A stretch of 64,000 nucleotides of DNA from Ruminococcus flavefaciens (GTDB lineage Bacteria > Bacillota > Clostridia > Oscillospirales > Ruminococcaceae). Location of the stretch: positions 1 through 64,000 of the forward strand of contig JAMPIL010000007.1 of assembly GCA_023662725.1 (NCBI GenBank). Reading direction: 5' to 3'. A program made the position numbers and the translations under genes. Below are positions 27,481 to 35,553 of the stretch, in pieces. The notes beneath the pieces are model-generated. The model searched no databases. It was not told the origin of the DNA and was given only the letters and a program-made list of their open reading frames with translations. Position 1 is the stretch's first letter; the number at the start of each line of letters is the position of its first letter.

Positions 27481-28596
27481 GTGAGTAGTTTGAAAGCGGC
27501 TATTATCGATGACGGAGCTGCAGATATACTGTTTGAAAAAGTAAAAAATATTACTGTAAGCGAAGATTTACAGCTGAATGAAGATGCAAGTTTTACAAAC
27601 GAACTTAGTCATTCGTCCATTTGTATGAGTATCATAAAGAAGTATTCAGATATAAGTGATGTTGAATGGCTGAATATAGATATTATGAATTCGCATCATA
27701 GAAGCGGTGTCAACAGCTTTATAAAAGCGCTTGAATATTGCCGCAGAAATAATATTAAGCTGATACATCTTAGTATAGGAAGCCGAAACTTTAATGATTT
27801 TGAAAAGATAAGAGCTGAAATAGAACTACTGCTTCAAAAAAACACAGTGATAATTGCAGCTCTGTCAAATGAAAATGTATTTACTGTTCCAGCTTGCATT
27901 GACGGAGTTATCGGAGTGAAGTTTTCAATTGATCTAAAGGATAATGAGTTGTATTATCTTGATAATGCTCCTGAAAAGATAAACTTTCTTGCGTCGTCAA
28001 GGCATATTCTAAGACTTGAAGGAAAGCTTGACATCTCTTCAATATCGAATAGTTATGCAACGCCTGTTGTTACAGCTGCGGCAATAAATGTGTTAAAAAC
28101 AGAACCATTTTTGAATGCTGATGGTGTAATTGAGAGAATAAAAAACAAATCAAAGAAAGATTTCTTAGTTTTTGAAAAAACAGAACCATTCATTGATGGA
28201 AATGCAGATATGCTTACTATTCCGGTAGTTCTTGTTAAACTCAATAACAGTTCGCTTCAAAGCAAGCTTGTAAAAGAGCTTAAAGAATTGTTCATACAAA
28301 ATGGATATAATGCATTTTGCGCTTATAGTACTACCGATGGTGAGAACTTGCTGCCTGAGAAAAGACTGCTGAATTATCTTCTGTATATTCAGAAATTTTA
28401 CAATAGTGATATTATTATCCTTGGATATTCAGATGAAAAGCTGTTTTCAGATTTTCAAAGCTATGATGTTATAGTTTCTGATGATAATGATCAAAAAGAT
28501 ACTTCCGTTGCCTTAGTGCATTATTCAAAAATTAGTGATCGTAATAATGTATTTAATAAGATATTGCAAATATTTTATGAAGGAGAATATCAATGA
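27481..28596 (+). CDS. Degenerate subtilase (S8-like) of the peptide maturation system
   Basis: A 371-residue protein starting at GTG after AGAGGGTG. The first 200 residues follow the subtilisin order: Asp in AIIDDGAA, His in ELSHSSICMSIIKK, an Asn-containing ALSNENVF strand and Ser in NSYATPVVTAAAINVL. The motifs are weaker than in secreted subtilisins and there is no signal peptide, so it is cytoplasmic. Residues about 215-371 form an extra domain without a match I can name. S8-like proteins accompany Clo7bot-type clusters. Leader cleavage is the likely role. Confidence 0.75.
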   Translation: MSSLKAAIIDDGAADILFEKVKNITVSEDLQLNEDASFTNELSHSSICMSIIKKYSDISDVEWLNIDIMNSHHRSGVNSFIKALEYCRRNNIKLIHLSIGSRNFNDFEKIRAEIELLLQKNTVIIAALSNENVFTVPACIDGVIGVKFSIDLKDNELYYLDNAPEKINFLASSRHILRLEGKLDISSISNSYATPVVTAAAINVLKTEPFLNADGVIERIKNKSKKDFLVFEKTEPFIDGNADMLTIPVVLVKLNNSSLQSKLVKELKELFIQNGYNAFCAYSTTDGENLLPEKRLLNYLLYIQKFYNSDIIILGYSDEKLFSDFQSYDVIVSDDNDQKDTSVALVHYSKISDRNNVFNKILQIFYEGEYQ

Positions 28597-30023
28597 ATAA
28601 TACCCCGTATATAAAACTTTTGAAAACACCGTTGGGTAAGTATTTCTACGATGTTAACAAAAACGATATTGTAAATATCAGTGATGAGCTGTATGTATAC
28701 TTAGGAGCGAAAGATATGAATGCTGATCTTTCACAGTCCGCTGCTGAGGAGATGGAATTTCTTAAGAGTAACGGTTATCTTTCAACTCATAGAGTTAAGT
28801 TTATAAAGCATTATCTGACTGACAAAATTGAAGATTACCTCGACAGAAAGTGTTCCAAACTCACTCTTCAGCTTACACAGAACTGTAATTTCAGATGCTC
28901 ATATTGTCCATATACAACTGCTGAGTTTTATACAAATCGTTCACACAATTCAAAAAGAATGAGTGAGGAAGTTGCAATTAAAGCGATAGATTTTCTTGCA
29001 GATCATTCACGAAGTAAACAGTATGTTTCAATAGCTTTCTATGGCGGCGAGCCTTTGCTTGAATTTCCGCTTCTCAAGAAGCTGGTTGCTTATGCAGAAG
29101 AGGTATTCATAGGCAAGAGAATTGATTTTACGACAACGATTAATGGTTCATTACTTACTGAGGAGAGCATTTCTTTTTTTGAGAAACATAATTTTGATCT
29201 TATGATAAGTATTGACGGCACCAAGAAGGTTCATGACAGAAACAGAAAGTTTGCGGCAACCGGTAAGGGAACTTTTGATACTATAGTTAATAATCTGGAG
29301 GGTGTATACAACTCTCACAGAGAATATTTTAATAATAAAGTAACTATCAATTCGGTTATGGATCCACGTCTTCCTGCAAAAGAATACTACGAACTTGAGA
29401 ATAAAAATGAGATGTTTCAAGAAGTCAATATTATGCGTACAGTTGTAGATGACTTTAATAATGTTAACAGACATGCATTTGATGATAATTTCGTCATAGA
29501 CACTTCAATACTTACATTTAAGGCGTTGATGTCATTAATAAACAGATATCCCAAGGATAAGGTCAGCAGTAATCTTGTAGTCGCTGAGCTTACTGAAAAG
29601 CAGAAATCCGAAAAGTTTATAAGACCTGGTAACCAGCTTGGTGATACAGATGCTCCTTCTGGCCCATGTATTCCGGGAAGCAAACTGTTAGTTGACGTAA
29701 ATGGTACAATACATATTTGTGAAAAGGTCAGCGAAACTTCTAAGGCATTTGTCCTTGGAAATGTTTATGATGGATTTGATTACGATAATATTAGGAAGTT
29801 GCTGAATATAGGAGCGCTTACTGCTGAAAAATGTCAGAATTGTTTTGCATTCAATTTATGCTCTATTTGTCAAAGAAAATGTAATGTAGGTGACGAACTT
29901 TCAGGTGCTGTTAAAAGTGAATCCTGCGAGTGGTCAAAGAATATTGCATTGGATATGATCTATAATAAAATATTCTATAGCGAACTGAGCAGTATTCTTA
30001 ATAGCGAGGTGGGAATAAAGTGA
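28593..30023 (+). CDS. Radical SAM/SPASM peptide maturase (CcpM-like)
   Basis: A 476-residue enzyme whose start overlaps the subtilase stop. The N-terminal 85 residues resemble a peptide-recognition region (YIKLLKTPLGKYFYDVNK). The radical SAM cluster is CNFRCSYC near residue 103, followed by SIAFYGGEPLLEFPLL. A SPASM-type auxiliary cluster region begins at CIPGSKLLVDVNGTIHIC and continues to CQNCFAFNLCSICQRKC. This is the layout of Cys-rich peptide maturases (TIGR04068-like). It probably installs thioether or related cross-links on the 60-residue precursor encoded at 31583. Confidence 0.88.
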   Translation: MNNTPYIKLLKTPLGKYFYDVNKNDIVNISDELYVYLGAKDMNADLSQSAAEEMEFLKSNGYLSTHRVKFIKHYLTDKIEDYLDRKCSKLTLQLTQNCNFRCSYCPYTTAEFYTNRSHNSKRMSEEVAIKAIDFLADHSRSKQYVSIAFYGGEPLLEFPLLKKLVAYAEEVFIGKRIDFTTTINGSLLTEESISFFEKHNFDLMISIDGTKKVHDRNRKFAATGKGTFDTIVNNLEGVYNSHREYFNNKVTINSVMDPRLPAKEYYELENKNEMFQEVNIMRTVVDDFNNVNRHAFDDNFVIDTSILTFKALMSLINRYPKDKVSSNLVVAELTEKQKSEKFIRPGNQLGDTDAPSGPCIPGSKLLVDVNGTIHICEKVSETSKAFVLGNVYDGFDYDNIRKLLNIGALTAEKCQNCFAFNLCSICQRKCNVGDELSGAVKSESCEWSKNIALDMIYNKIFYSELSSILNSEVGIK

Positions 30024-31177
30024 GAATAGCAATTTATCCTTTTAATGCGGAATGTATGGCTTTTTCAGAATTCAAGGACTTACTTGACTCTGAATATTGC
30101 TTCAGTGAGGCAGCTTCGCCGAGAAGCTGGGGATTTGCGGGAATGGATATTGAAACGGTGGACGGTCCTGAAAAGATCAAGAAGTCGCCTAAAGAATTTA
30201 CAAAGGCAAACGATATGCTTGTTATTCCTGATTTCACAATTGAACCGTCTGCTGCCAAGTCTCTGATAAATGAGATAGTTAATTATATACCGTCGGTTAA
30301 GAATGTATTCTGCTGTGCTTGTTTTGAAGATATACAGCTTAATGAAATTAAAGAAGCGTGTGCAAGATCTAATACAGAGTTTATTAATGTTTTAGATTTT
30401 GGTGCAGCTGAAAAAGAATTCGCGTATTACGAAACACCTGAAAAAAGATATGCATTCACAGATAATAAGAGTGTCTTTAAAGTCTACAAAGAGGTCACAA
30501 ACTGTGATATTCCTATTTGCGCAGTATCAGGAGAATGGGAAACAACAGGAAAGTTCAATATTGAACTAAAGCTCCTACGCAATCTTAGAGATCAGGGATA
30601 CAATGTATCAATGGTTGGTTCTAATTTTTTTTCATCATTCTTTGGTGTAAATCGTTTTCCTGATTTTATGTTTAGTGGTGCAATTAGCGAAACAGAAAAA
30701 CCTCATGTTTTCAACAGATATTTGAATCGGATTGTAGTGAATGAAGATCCTGATATTCTGATCGTTGGTGTTCCCGGTGCTATGGAGCGCTATAACGACT
30801 ATGAGACAAACAGATTTGGTATTCTTCCATTCATAACTTTTCAGGCTATCAGACCGGATTATTTAATCTTAACTACTGTATACAGAGAAAAAAGCAAATC
30901 ATTACTTGAAGAACTCATAAATAAGTGCAAGTACAGATACGGCGTTAAACCCGATACGATACATTTATCAAATGCGTTGCTAGAACCAAGTGAACTCTAC
31001 ACAGAAGGCATGGAAATTGATTATGAAAATATGGATAGAGTTAATTCTGTTATAACAAATGAGTATGCTGATACTGACGGATTTGTGGTAAATCTCTTGG
31101 CTGACGGCTGTGATAAGATTGTAACTGAGAGATTAATAAGAAAACTCGGCGGTATCAGTGTTGGAGCAAATGAATAA
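30020..31177 (+). CDS. TIGR04066-like peptide maturation system protein
   Basis: A 385-residue protein with a GTG start that overlaps the radical SAM stop. It begins MRIAIYPFNAECM, has an ISGEWETTGKFNIELKLLRNL-like central part (here VSGEWETTGKFNIE) that reads like a P-loop-related Rossmann segment, and alternates strands and helices throughout. From memory of Clo7bot clusters this matches the TIGR04066 family, whose biochemical function is unknown. Its position directly behind the maturase is conserved in such systems. Confidence 0.72.
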   Translation: MRIAIYPFNAECMAFSEFKDLLDSEYCFSEAASPRSWGFAGMDIETVDGPEKIKKSPKEFTKANDMLVIPDFTIEPSAAKSLINEIVNYIPSVKNVFCCACFEDIQLNEIKEACARSNTEFINVLDFGAAEKEFAYYETPEKRYAFTDNKSVFKVYKEVTNCDIPICAVSGEWETTGKFNIELKLLRNLRDQGYNVSMVGSNFFSSFFGVNRFPDFMFSGAISETEKPHVFNRYLNRIVVNEDPDILIVGVPGAMERYNDYETNRFGILPFITFQAIRPDYLILTTVYREKSKSLLEELINKCKYRYGVKPDTIHLSNALLEPSELYTEGMEIDYENMDRVNSVITNEYADTDGFVVNLLADGCDKIVTERLIRKLGGISVGANE

Positions 31178-31190
31178 GGGGACTGTAAAA

Positions 31191-31460
31191 ATGAATGATA
31201 TCAGAGAAAAAGTGAAAAACATACTCATATCTGAGTTTGATGTAAAAAATGACAGAATAAAAGATGGTGAAGACATATCATTTTTTCTGGCAAATATAGC
31301 TTTTGATCCAAAAAGTTTTATTTATTTTGTTCTTTATATTGAAAAAGCCTTTGGCATAAGATTTTCGGAGAATGATTTTGACAACGAGAATTTTTATAAT
31401 CTCGGTGGATTTTGTGATATTTTATCAGATTATTGCAAAATCAAGGAGAATGCTTGCTAA
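31191..31460 (+). CDS. Acyl-carrier-related protein lacking the carrier serine
   Basis: The start at 31191 follows AAGGGG; earlier in-frame GTG and TTG codons lie inside the upstream gene. The 89-residue protein has the carrier-protein four-helix pattern (ILISEFDV, IEKAFGIRFSENDFD), but the usual DSL attachment site reads AFDPKSF, so there is no Ser at the right place. This fits the TIGR04069 type of peptide maturation proteins. It cannot carry a phosphopantetheine arm there and may act as a structural or binding protein. Confidence 0.78.
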   Translation: MNDIREKVKNILISEFDVKNDRIKDGEDISFFLANIAFDPKSFIYFVLYIEKAFGIRFSENDFDNENFYNLGGFCDILSDYCKIKENAC

Positions 31461-31582
31461 GGCAAGCACGCAAAATAGAGAATACTTATCTTTTGAAGTT
31501 TTCATTTTTATACTATGGTTTCACTTTCGTGAGTCGGGCGAGATTGAAATATATTAAAATTGTAACATAAGGAGTAATAATC

Positions 31583-31765
31583 ATGAAAAAATTAAGAAAA
31601 GTAAATATTTCAAATAATACTATTGAGATGTATGGTTGCTATAAGGATAAATTCTGTCAGTGTATGGGCACATACGCTTATTCATCACAATATTCTGGAA
31701 GCTCTATATATCATATGGTTACTCAGACAACAACAACACCAGTTAATCCTGGTGGACACAAGTAA
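31583..31765 (+). CDS. Cys-rich RiPP precursor peptide (Clo7bot/CLI_3235-like)
   Basis: A 60-residue peptide with a strong AAGGAG site. The leader-like N-terminus is MKKLRKVNISNNTIEMYG, rich in Lys and Asn. The core has three Cys (residues 19, 25 and 27, in CYKDKFCQC), then a Tyr/Ser/Gly stretch (YAYSSQYSGSS) and a C-terminal Thr run within VTQTTTTPVNPGGHK. It follows the maturation genes and precedes a terminator-like hairpin, as expected for a precursor needed in excess. The Cys residues are natural targets of the radical SAM enzyme; the Ser/Thr residues could accept sugars from the glycosyltransferase downstream. Confidence 0.82.
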   Translation: MKKLRKVNISNNTIEMYGCYKDKFCQCMGTYAYSSQYSGSSIYHMVTQTTTTPVNPGGHK

Positions 31766-31821
31766 TTAAGCATAAAATAAAACAATAAACTTGATCCGAC
31801 TTAAGAGTTTAACAGAAAAAA

Positions 31822-31856
31822 TGAGGGCAAACCTGAAAATTTGCTCTCAGTTTTTT
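31822..31856 (+). terminator. Terminator or attenuator after the precursor gene
   Basis: TGAGGGCAAA (31822-31831) pairs with TTTGCTCTCA (31840-31849), with one G-U pair, followed by TTTTTT after one G. It is placed between the precursor and the tailoring genes. Leaky termination here would yield more precursor than enzyme mRNA for the genes downstream. Confidence 0.8.
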
Positions 31857-31915
31857 CTGATAATTGGATAATGATTTATTTTAATTGATTTTGACAAATA
31901 TTAGGAGATCTTAAA

Positions 31916-34480
31916 ATGAAAAGTAAGGGAAAAATGCTCACTGTTGGAGTAATACTGGATAAAAGAGGCGACCCGCCTTATGTCAGCGTGAACAAACTAT
32001 GGCGTGAGACCATTGATATAATATCTCAAAAGTATTATACAGTTGTTTTTGAAGTGAATTCCTACTTCGTAGAGAATAATGATGAATATAAAGAATTTGC
32101 CGATAAGATCGATGTGTTGTTTCTTTTATCTCCGTATTATACAGTTGACAGAACTTACAAAGAATTTCCCATTGTGTTTTATGGGCTTGGTTCTATGCAA
32201 AAAGGTGGAGCATGGCTTGCGGATAATCATTATACTTTCAGATGCTATGACAAGGTTATCCTCAATTGTACAAGCTGTGTGAATATTTTTGATAAGCTCG
32301 TAAAGGAGCAGTCATTAAGCAGAGTTATGATCCCTTTTGGTGTAGATACAGATATATTCAGATATGCGGCAAATAAAACTCTGCTCAGAAAAAAATACAA
32401 TATACCTGAAGATGCATTTATTGCAGTATATTCAGGAAGAATAAATCATCAGAAAAACCCGTTTGTACTTCTAAGCGCTATCCGGGATCTGAGAAAAAAG
32501 TATAACAATCTGGTATTTATGTTTCTTGGTTCATTTGATGACTTTTATATACCGGAATTCAATGAAAACAAAGCTATTGATATTAAAGAAGCATTTATTT
32601 CTGAAGTGGAAAACTTTGGAATTGAATCAGGTATCATTCTATTTGATACTCAGGATGATACAAGTAAATATGCTGAATTATTGGGTCTCGCTGATATAGG
32701 GATCAATGCTACAACTCTTATAAGTGAAAATTTTGGATATACACCTGTTGAAATGCAGGCTTGCGGTCTAGCTGTTGTTGGTACATCATGGGGCGGTCTT
32801 AAAGACACTATAATAGATGAAGTAACAGGTTTTAAAATAGAGACAGTTCACAGTAAATTTGGTGCAAGGATCAATATGGAACAGTTGAAAGAAAAAATCG
32901 AATTCTTGATAACACATGATGACATAAGAAAACAAATGTCACAGAGTGCAAGACTTAATGCAGAAAATAACTATTCCTTGAAATTGTTTGCAAGGAATAT
33001 TAATGATATCATAAATGAAACTTACTATGATTATATTGAGTGTGATCGTAATGACAGTGATTATGCCGTTGATGATAGAATATTTGATATGTCAGAAAAG
33101 ATACATAACAAATATAGAAGTCAGGAGCGCCATGTAAGTTGGGAACATCTTCATCCTGATCTTGATTACGAATTATATGAAATGGTAGCTTCTGAATGTG
33201 CTGATAAAAAGGCTGAAGATACAGTATGGTTCGGTGATAGTATAATATCGAAGGGGTTTGACTGGGAATACAGTAATGGAACTCTGGTTTCACATGATCC
33301 AAGGTGGAATAATAATTTTGAACTTTCGAGTTGTAAGATAAACAGTGAAGAAATGCGTGTTATGGAAAATATTATTTCCGGCGAAACAGTATTGTCACTT
33401 GAAAACAGAATGAATATAACTCATAATGAGCTTATAGAATTACTGTACCGCCTTACTGATAAAGGCTTTATTATTCCATGGAACAAAACCAATACAGTTC
33501 AAACGTCTGTGGCTGCTGTTGTTATTCCACATTACAGTACCGGAACGGAAATAGAACTGTGTTGGCTTAAGAATGCTTTAAAAAGCGTTGAAGTGCAGAC
33601 TGACAAAGAATGGAAGATTATCATTGTTGATGATGCTTCTCCCGAAAGCCATGTGAAAGAATATTTGAGAACAATATCAGAAGAAAGTCATAACAGGATA
33701 GAAACAGTTTTCCTGAGAAAAAACAAGGGGCCTGGAAATGCAAGAAATGTAGGTGTATTGAGAGCTTCTATGCTTGGATGTCCATTTATTCTTTACCTTG
33801 ACTCAGATGATATAGCATCGCCAGAAAGAATTGAAAGGACAAGAAATGCTTTTATGACGCATCCGTCTGTTGGAGTTGTTTACAGTTCTTTTGATGTTAT
33901 AGACGAAAACGGAAAGAATGTTGAGAATATAAATATTCTGCCGTCCATTCGCGAAATACAGGAACAATTAAGATCAGATCCGCCGCAAGGAAAAGGCGTT
34001 TGGCGTAAAATGGGCATTGAAACAGGATACATAAACCTAACTTCTTCAACTTCCGTAAGGACTTGTGTAGCGCTTAAATATCCTTTCCCTCAGGAAAGAG
34101 TTTCAGAGGATTATTATACATGGCTTGTTTATTCGGCAAGTGGATGGGAATATATGTATCTTGATTCACTCTGTACAAAATACAGGATTCCACAAAATAA
34201 AGATGGCTCAAGAACTCGCAGCCTTGTGGGCGGTAATCATATGTTTAATTTGAAAAAGAGCCTGATTGATGTAAAGGGATTTCAAAAGGCTCTTGAACTT
34301 GCCTGCAATAACGGTGAGATCAACAATGATGATAAAAACATGCTGATGATAGCTTTCCTTAAGAAAAAGGCAGAGTCAATGAAAAAAGACGGCGAAGATG
34401 AGATAGCAAGAAACTATATCCAAAAGGCTGATAGGATCAAACAGAGTATAACCAGTCTCTCCTCAGCTTACAATCATTAA
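31916..34480 (+). CDS. Two-domain glycosyltransferase (GT4-like plus GT2-like)
   Basis: An 854-residue fusion with AGGAG upstream. Residues about 1-380 form a GT4-type GT-B domain (IPFGVDTDIFRY, then FIAVYSGRINHQKNPFVLL, and ENFGYTPVEMQACGLAVVGT with the EX7E-like motif). Residues about 470-525 look like a small winged-helix or PqqD-like domain (ENRMNITHNELIELLYRLTD). Residues about 530-800 form a GT2-type GT-A domain (AAVVIPHYSTG, WKIIIVDDASPESHV, RKNKGPGNARNVG, DXD motif in FILYLDSDDIASP). One protein could therefore add two sugars in turn. The likely acceptor is the precursor peptide; donors are unknown. Confidence 0.82.
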   Translation: MKSKGKMLTVGVILDKRGDPPYVSVNKLWRETIDIISQKYYTVVFEVNSYFVENNDEYKEFADKIDVLFLLSPYYTVDRTYKEFPIVFYGLGSMQKGGAWLADNHYTFRCYDKVILNCTSCVNIFDKLVKEQSLSRVMIPFGVDTDIFRYAANKTLLRKKYNIPEDAFIAVYSGRINHQKNPFVLLSAIRDLRKKYNNLVFMFLGSFDDFYIPEFNENKAIDIKEAFISEVENFGIESGIILFDTQDDTSKYAELLGLADIGINATTLISENFGYTPVEMQACGLAVVGTSWGGLKDTIIDEVTGFKIETVHSKFGARINMEQLKEKIEFLITHDDIRKQMSQSARLNAENNYSLKLFARNINDIINETYYDYIECDRNDSDYAVDDRIFDMSEKIHNKYRSQERHVSWEHLHPDLDYELYEMVASECADKKAEDTVWFGDSIISKGFDWEYSNGTLVSHDPRWNNNFELSSCKINSEEMRVMENIISGETVLSLENRMNITHNELIELLYRLTDKGFIIPWNKTNTVQTSVAAVVIPHYSTGTEIELCWLKNALKSVEVQTDKEWKIIIVDDASPESHVKEYLRTISEESHNRIETVFLRKNKGPGNARNVGVLRASMLGCPFILYLDSDDIASPERIERTRNAFMTHPSVGVVYSSFDVIDENGKNVENINILPSIREIQEQLRSDPPQGKGVWRKMGIETGYINLTSSTSVRTCVALKYPFPQERVSEDYYTWLVYSASGWEYMYLDSLCTKYRIPQNKDGSRTRSLVGGNHMFNLKKSLIDVKGFQKALELACNNGEINNDDKNMLMIAFLKKKAESMKKDGEDEIARNYIQKADRIKQSITSLSSAYNH

Positions 34481-34587
34481 GCGGAATATTGGCAAAAGTA
34501 CAAAAAATAATAAAAACATTGCATTCAGAGAATGTCATGTATTGGTCATTAAGGAGAGGCTGAACAGAGCAGAATAGGAGAATATAT

Positions 34588-35532
34588 ATGGCTTTTTTAC
34601 TTACAAATTCAGTTGCAGTTGCCGGTCACGAAAAAACTATAAAACTATTGAATGAAGGTAGATCTTCTTTAGATGCGGTAGAAAGCGGAATACGACTTGT
34701 AGAATCTGATCCGGAAGTCAGGTGGGTTGGTTTCGGAGGTCTTCCCAATATGCTGGGGAAAGTACAGCTTGATGCAGGAATAATCGATGGTTCAAATTTC
34801 CATGCTGGTGCTGTCGGTGCTATTTCCGGATACGCTCATCCTATTTCTGTTGCGAGAAAACTGATGGATGAGCTTCCTCATGTTCTTCTCGTTGGAGAAG
34901 GTGCAGAGAGATTTGCTCATGACATAAATGCTGAAAGATCTGATAATCTTACAGATATTTCTGTTGCTGAATGGAAAGCATGGCTTGATGAGCATCTTAA
35001 TGAAAGTGAAAAGAAGAATTGGCCGAATATATCTCTGATAAGGCCTTCGCAGCTTACTGCCACAAATAAAACTGCCAAGGGAACGACTGTTTTTCTTGCG
35101 ATAGATAATAATGGAAATATTAGCGCAGGTTCAAGCACGAGCGGATGGAGTTTTAAATATCCCGGCAGGCTCGGAGATTCTCCTGCTATTGGCTCAGGCA
35201 TTTATGCTGATAACAGATATGGAGCAGCAGCTTGCACAGGAATGGGAGAGCTTACTATACGTTCAAATACTGCACATTCCGTTATTCTGTATCTTAAAAT
35301 GAAAATGAGTTTGAAAGAAGCCTGTCTTGAAGCGCTTAATGATCTCAGAAATATTCATACTGATTTCAGAGGCGGAGTTACCATCTATGCTATGGATAAA
35401 AATGGTGAACACTGTGCCGTTTCTGCAAGAGCTGAACAGGATGGTCTCCCTGAATGTGATCCGTATTTTTGGTATTGGAACGGTGTTGAGCCATCTGTTC
35501 AGAAGATCAATGCAGATATGTATGAATGGTAA
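34588..35532 (+). CDS. Ntn-hydrolase of the aspartylglucosaminidase / isoaspartyl peptidase family
   Basis: A 314-residue T2-family protein. The self-processing site is probably the Gly-Thr in TAKGTTVFLAIDNNG, where the new N-terminal Thr becomes the nucleophile. Substrate-binding segments GSSTSGWSFKYPGRLGDSP and GAAACTGMGEL are clear. Human-type enzymes have Asp before the Thr; here it is Gly as in isoaspartyl peptidases. No signal peptide, so it acts in the cytoplasm. In the cluster it could trim a glycosylated or isoaspartyl-containing intermediate, or give self-protection. No such enzyme is a standard RiPP component. Confidence 0.85.
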   Translation: MAFLLTNSVAVAGHEKTIKLLNEGRSSLDAVESGIRLVESDPEVRWVGFGGLPNMLGKVQLDAGIIDGSNFHAGAVGAISGYAHPISVARKLMDELPHVLLVGEGAERFAHDINAERSDNLTDISVAEWKAWLDEHLNESEKKNWPNISLIRPSQLTATNKTAKGTTVFLAIDNNGNISAGSSTSGWSFKYPGRLGDSPAIGSGIYADNRYGAAACTGMGELTIRSNTAHSVILYLKMKMSLKEACLEALNDLRNIHTDFRGGVTIYAMDKNGEHCAVSARAEQDGLPECDPYFWYWNGVEPSVQKINADMYEW

Positions 35533-35553
35533 ACAGCTTTTGTGAGGTTTGAT

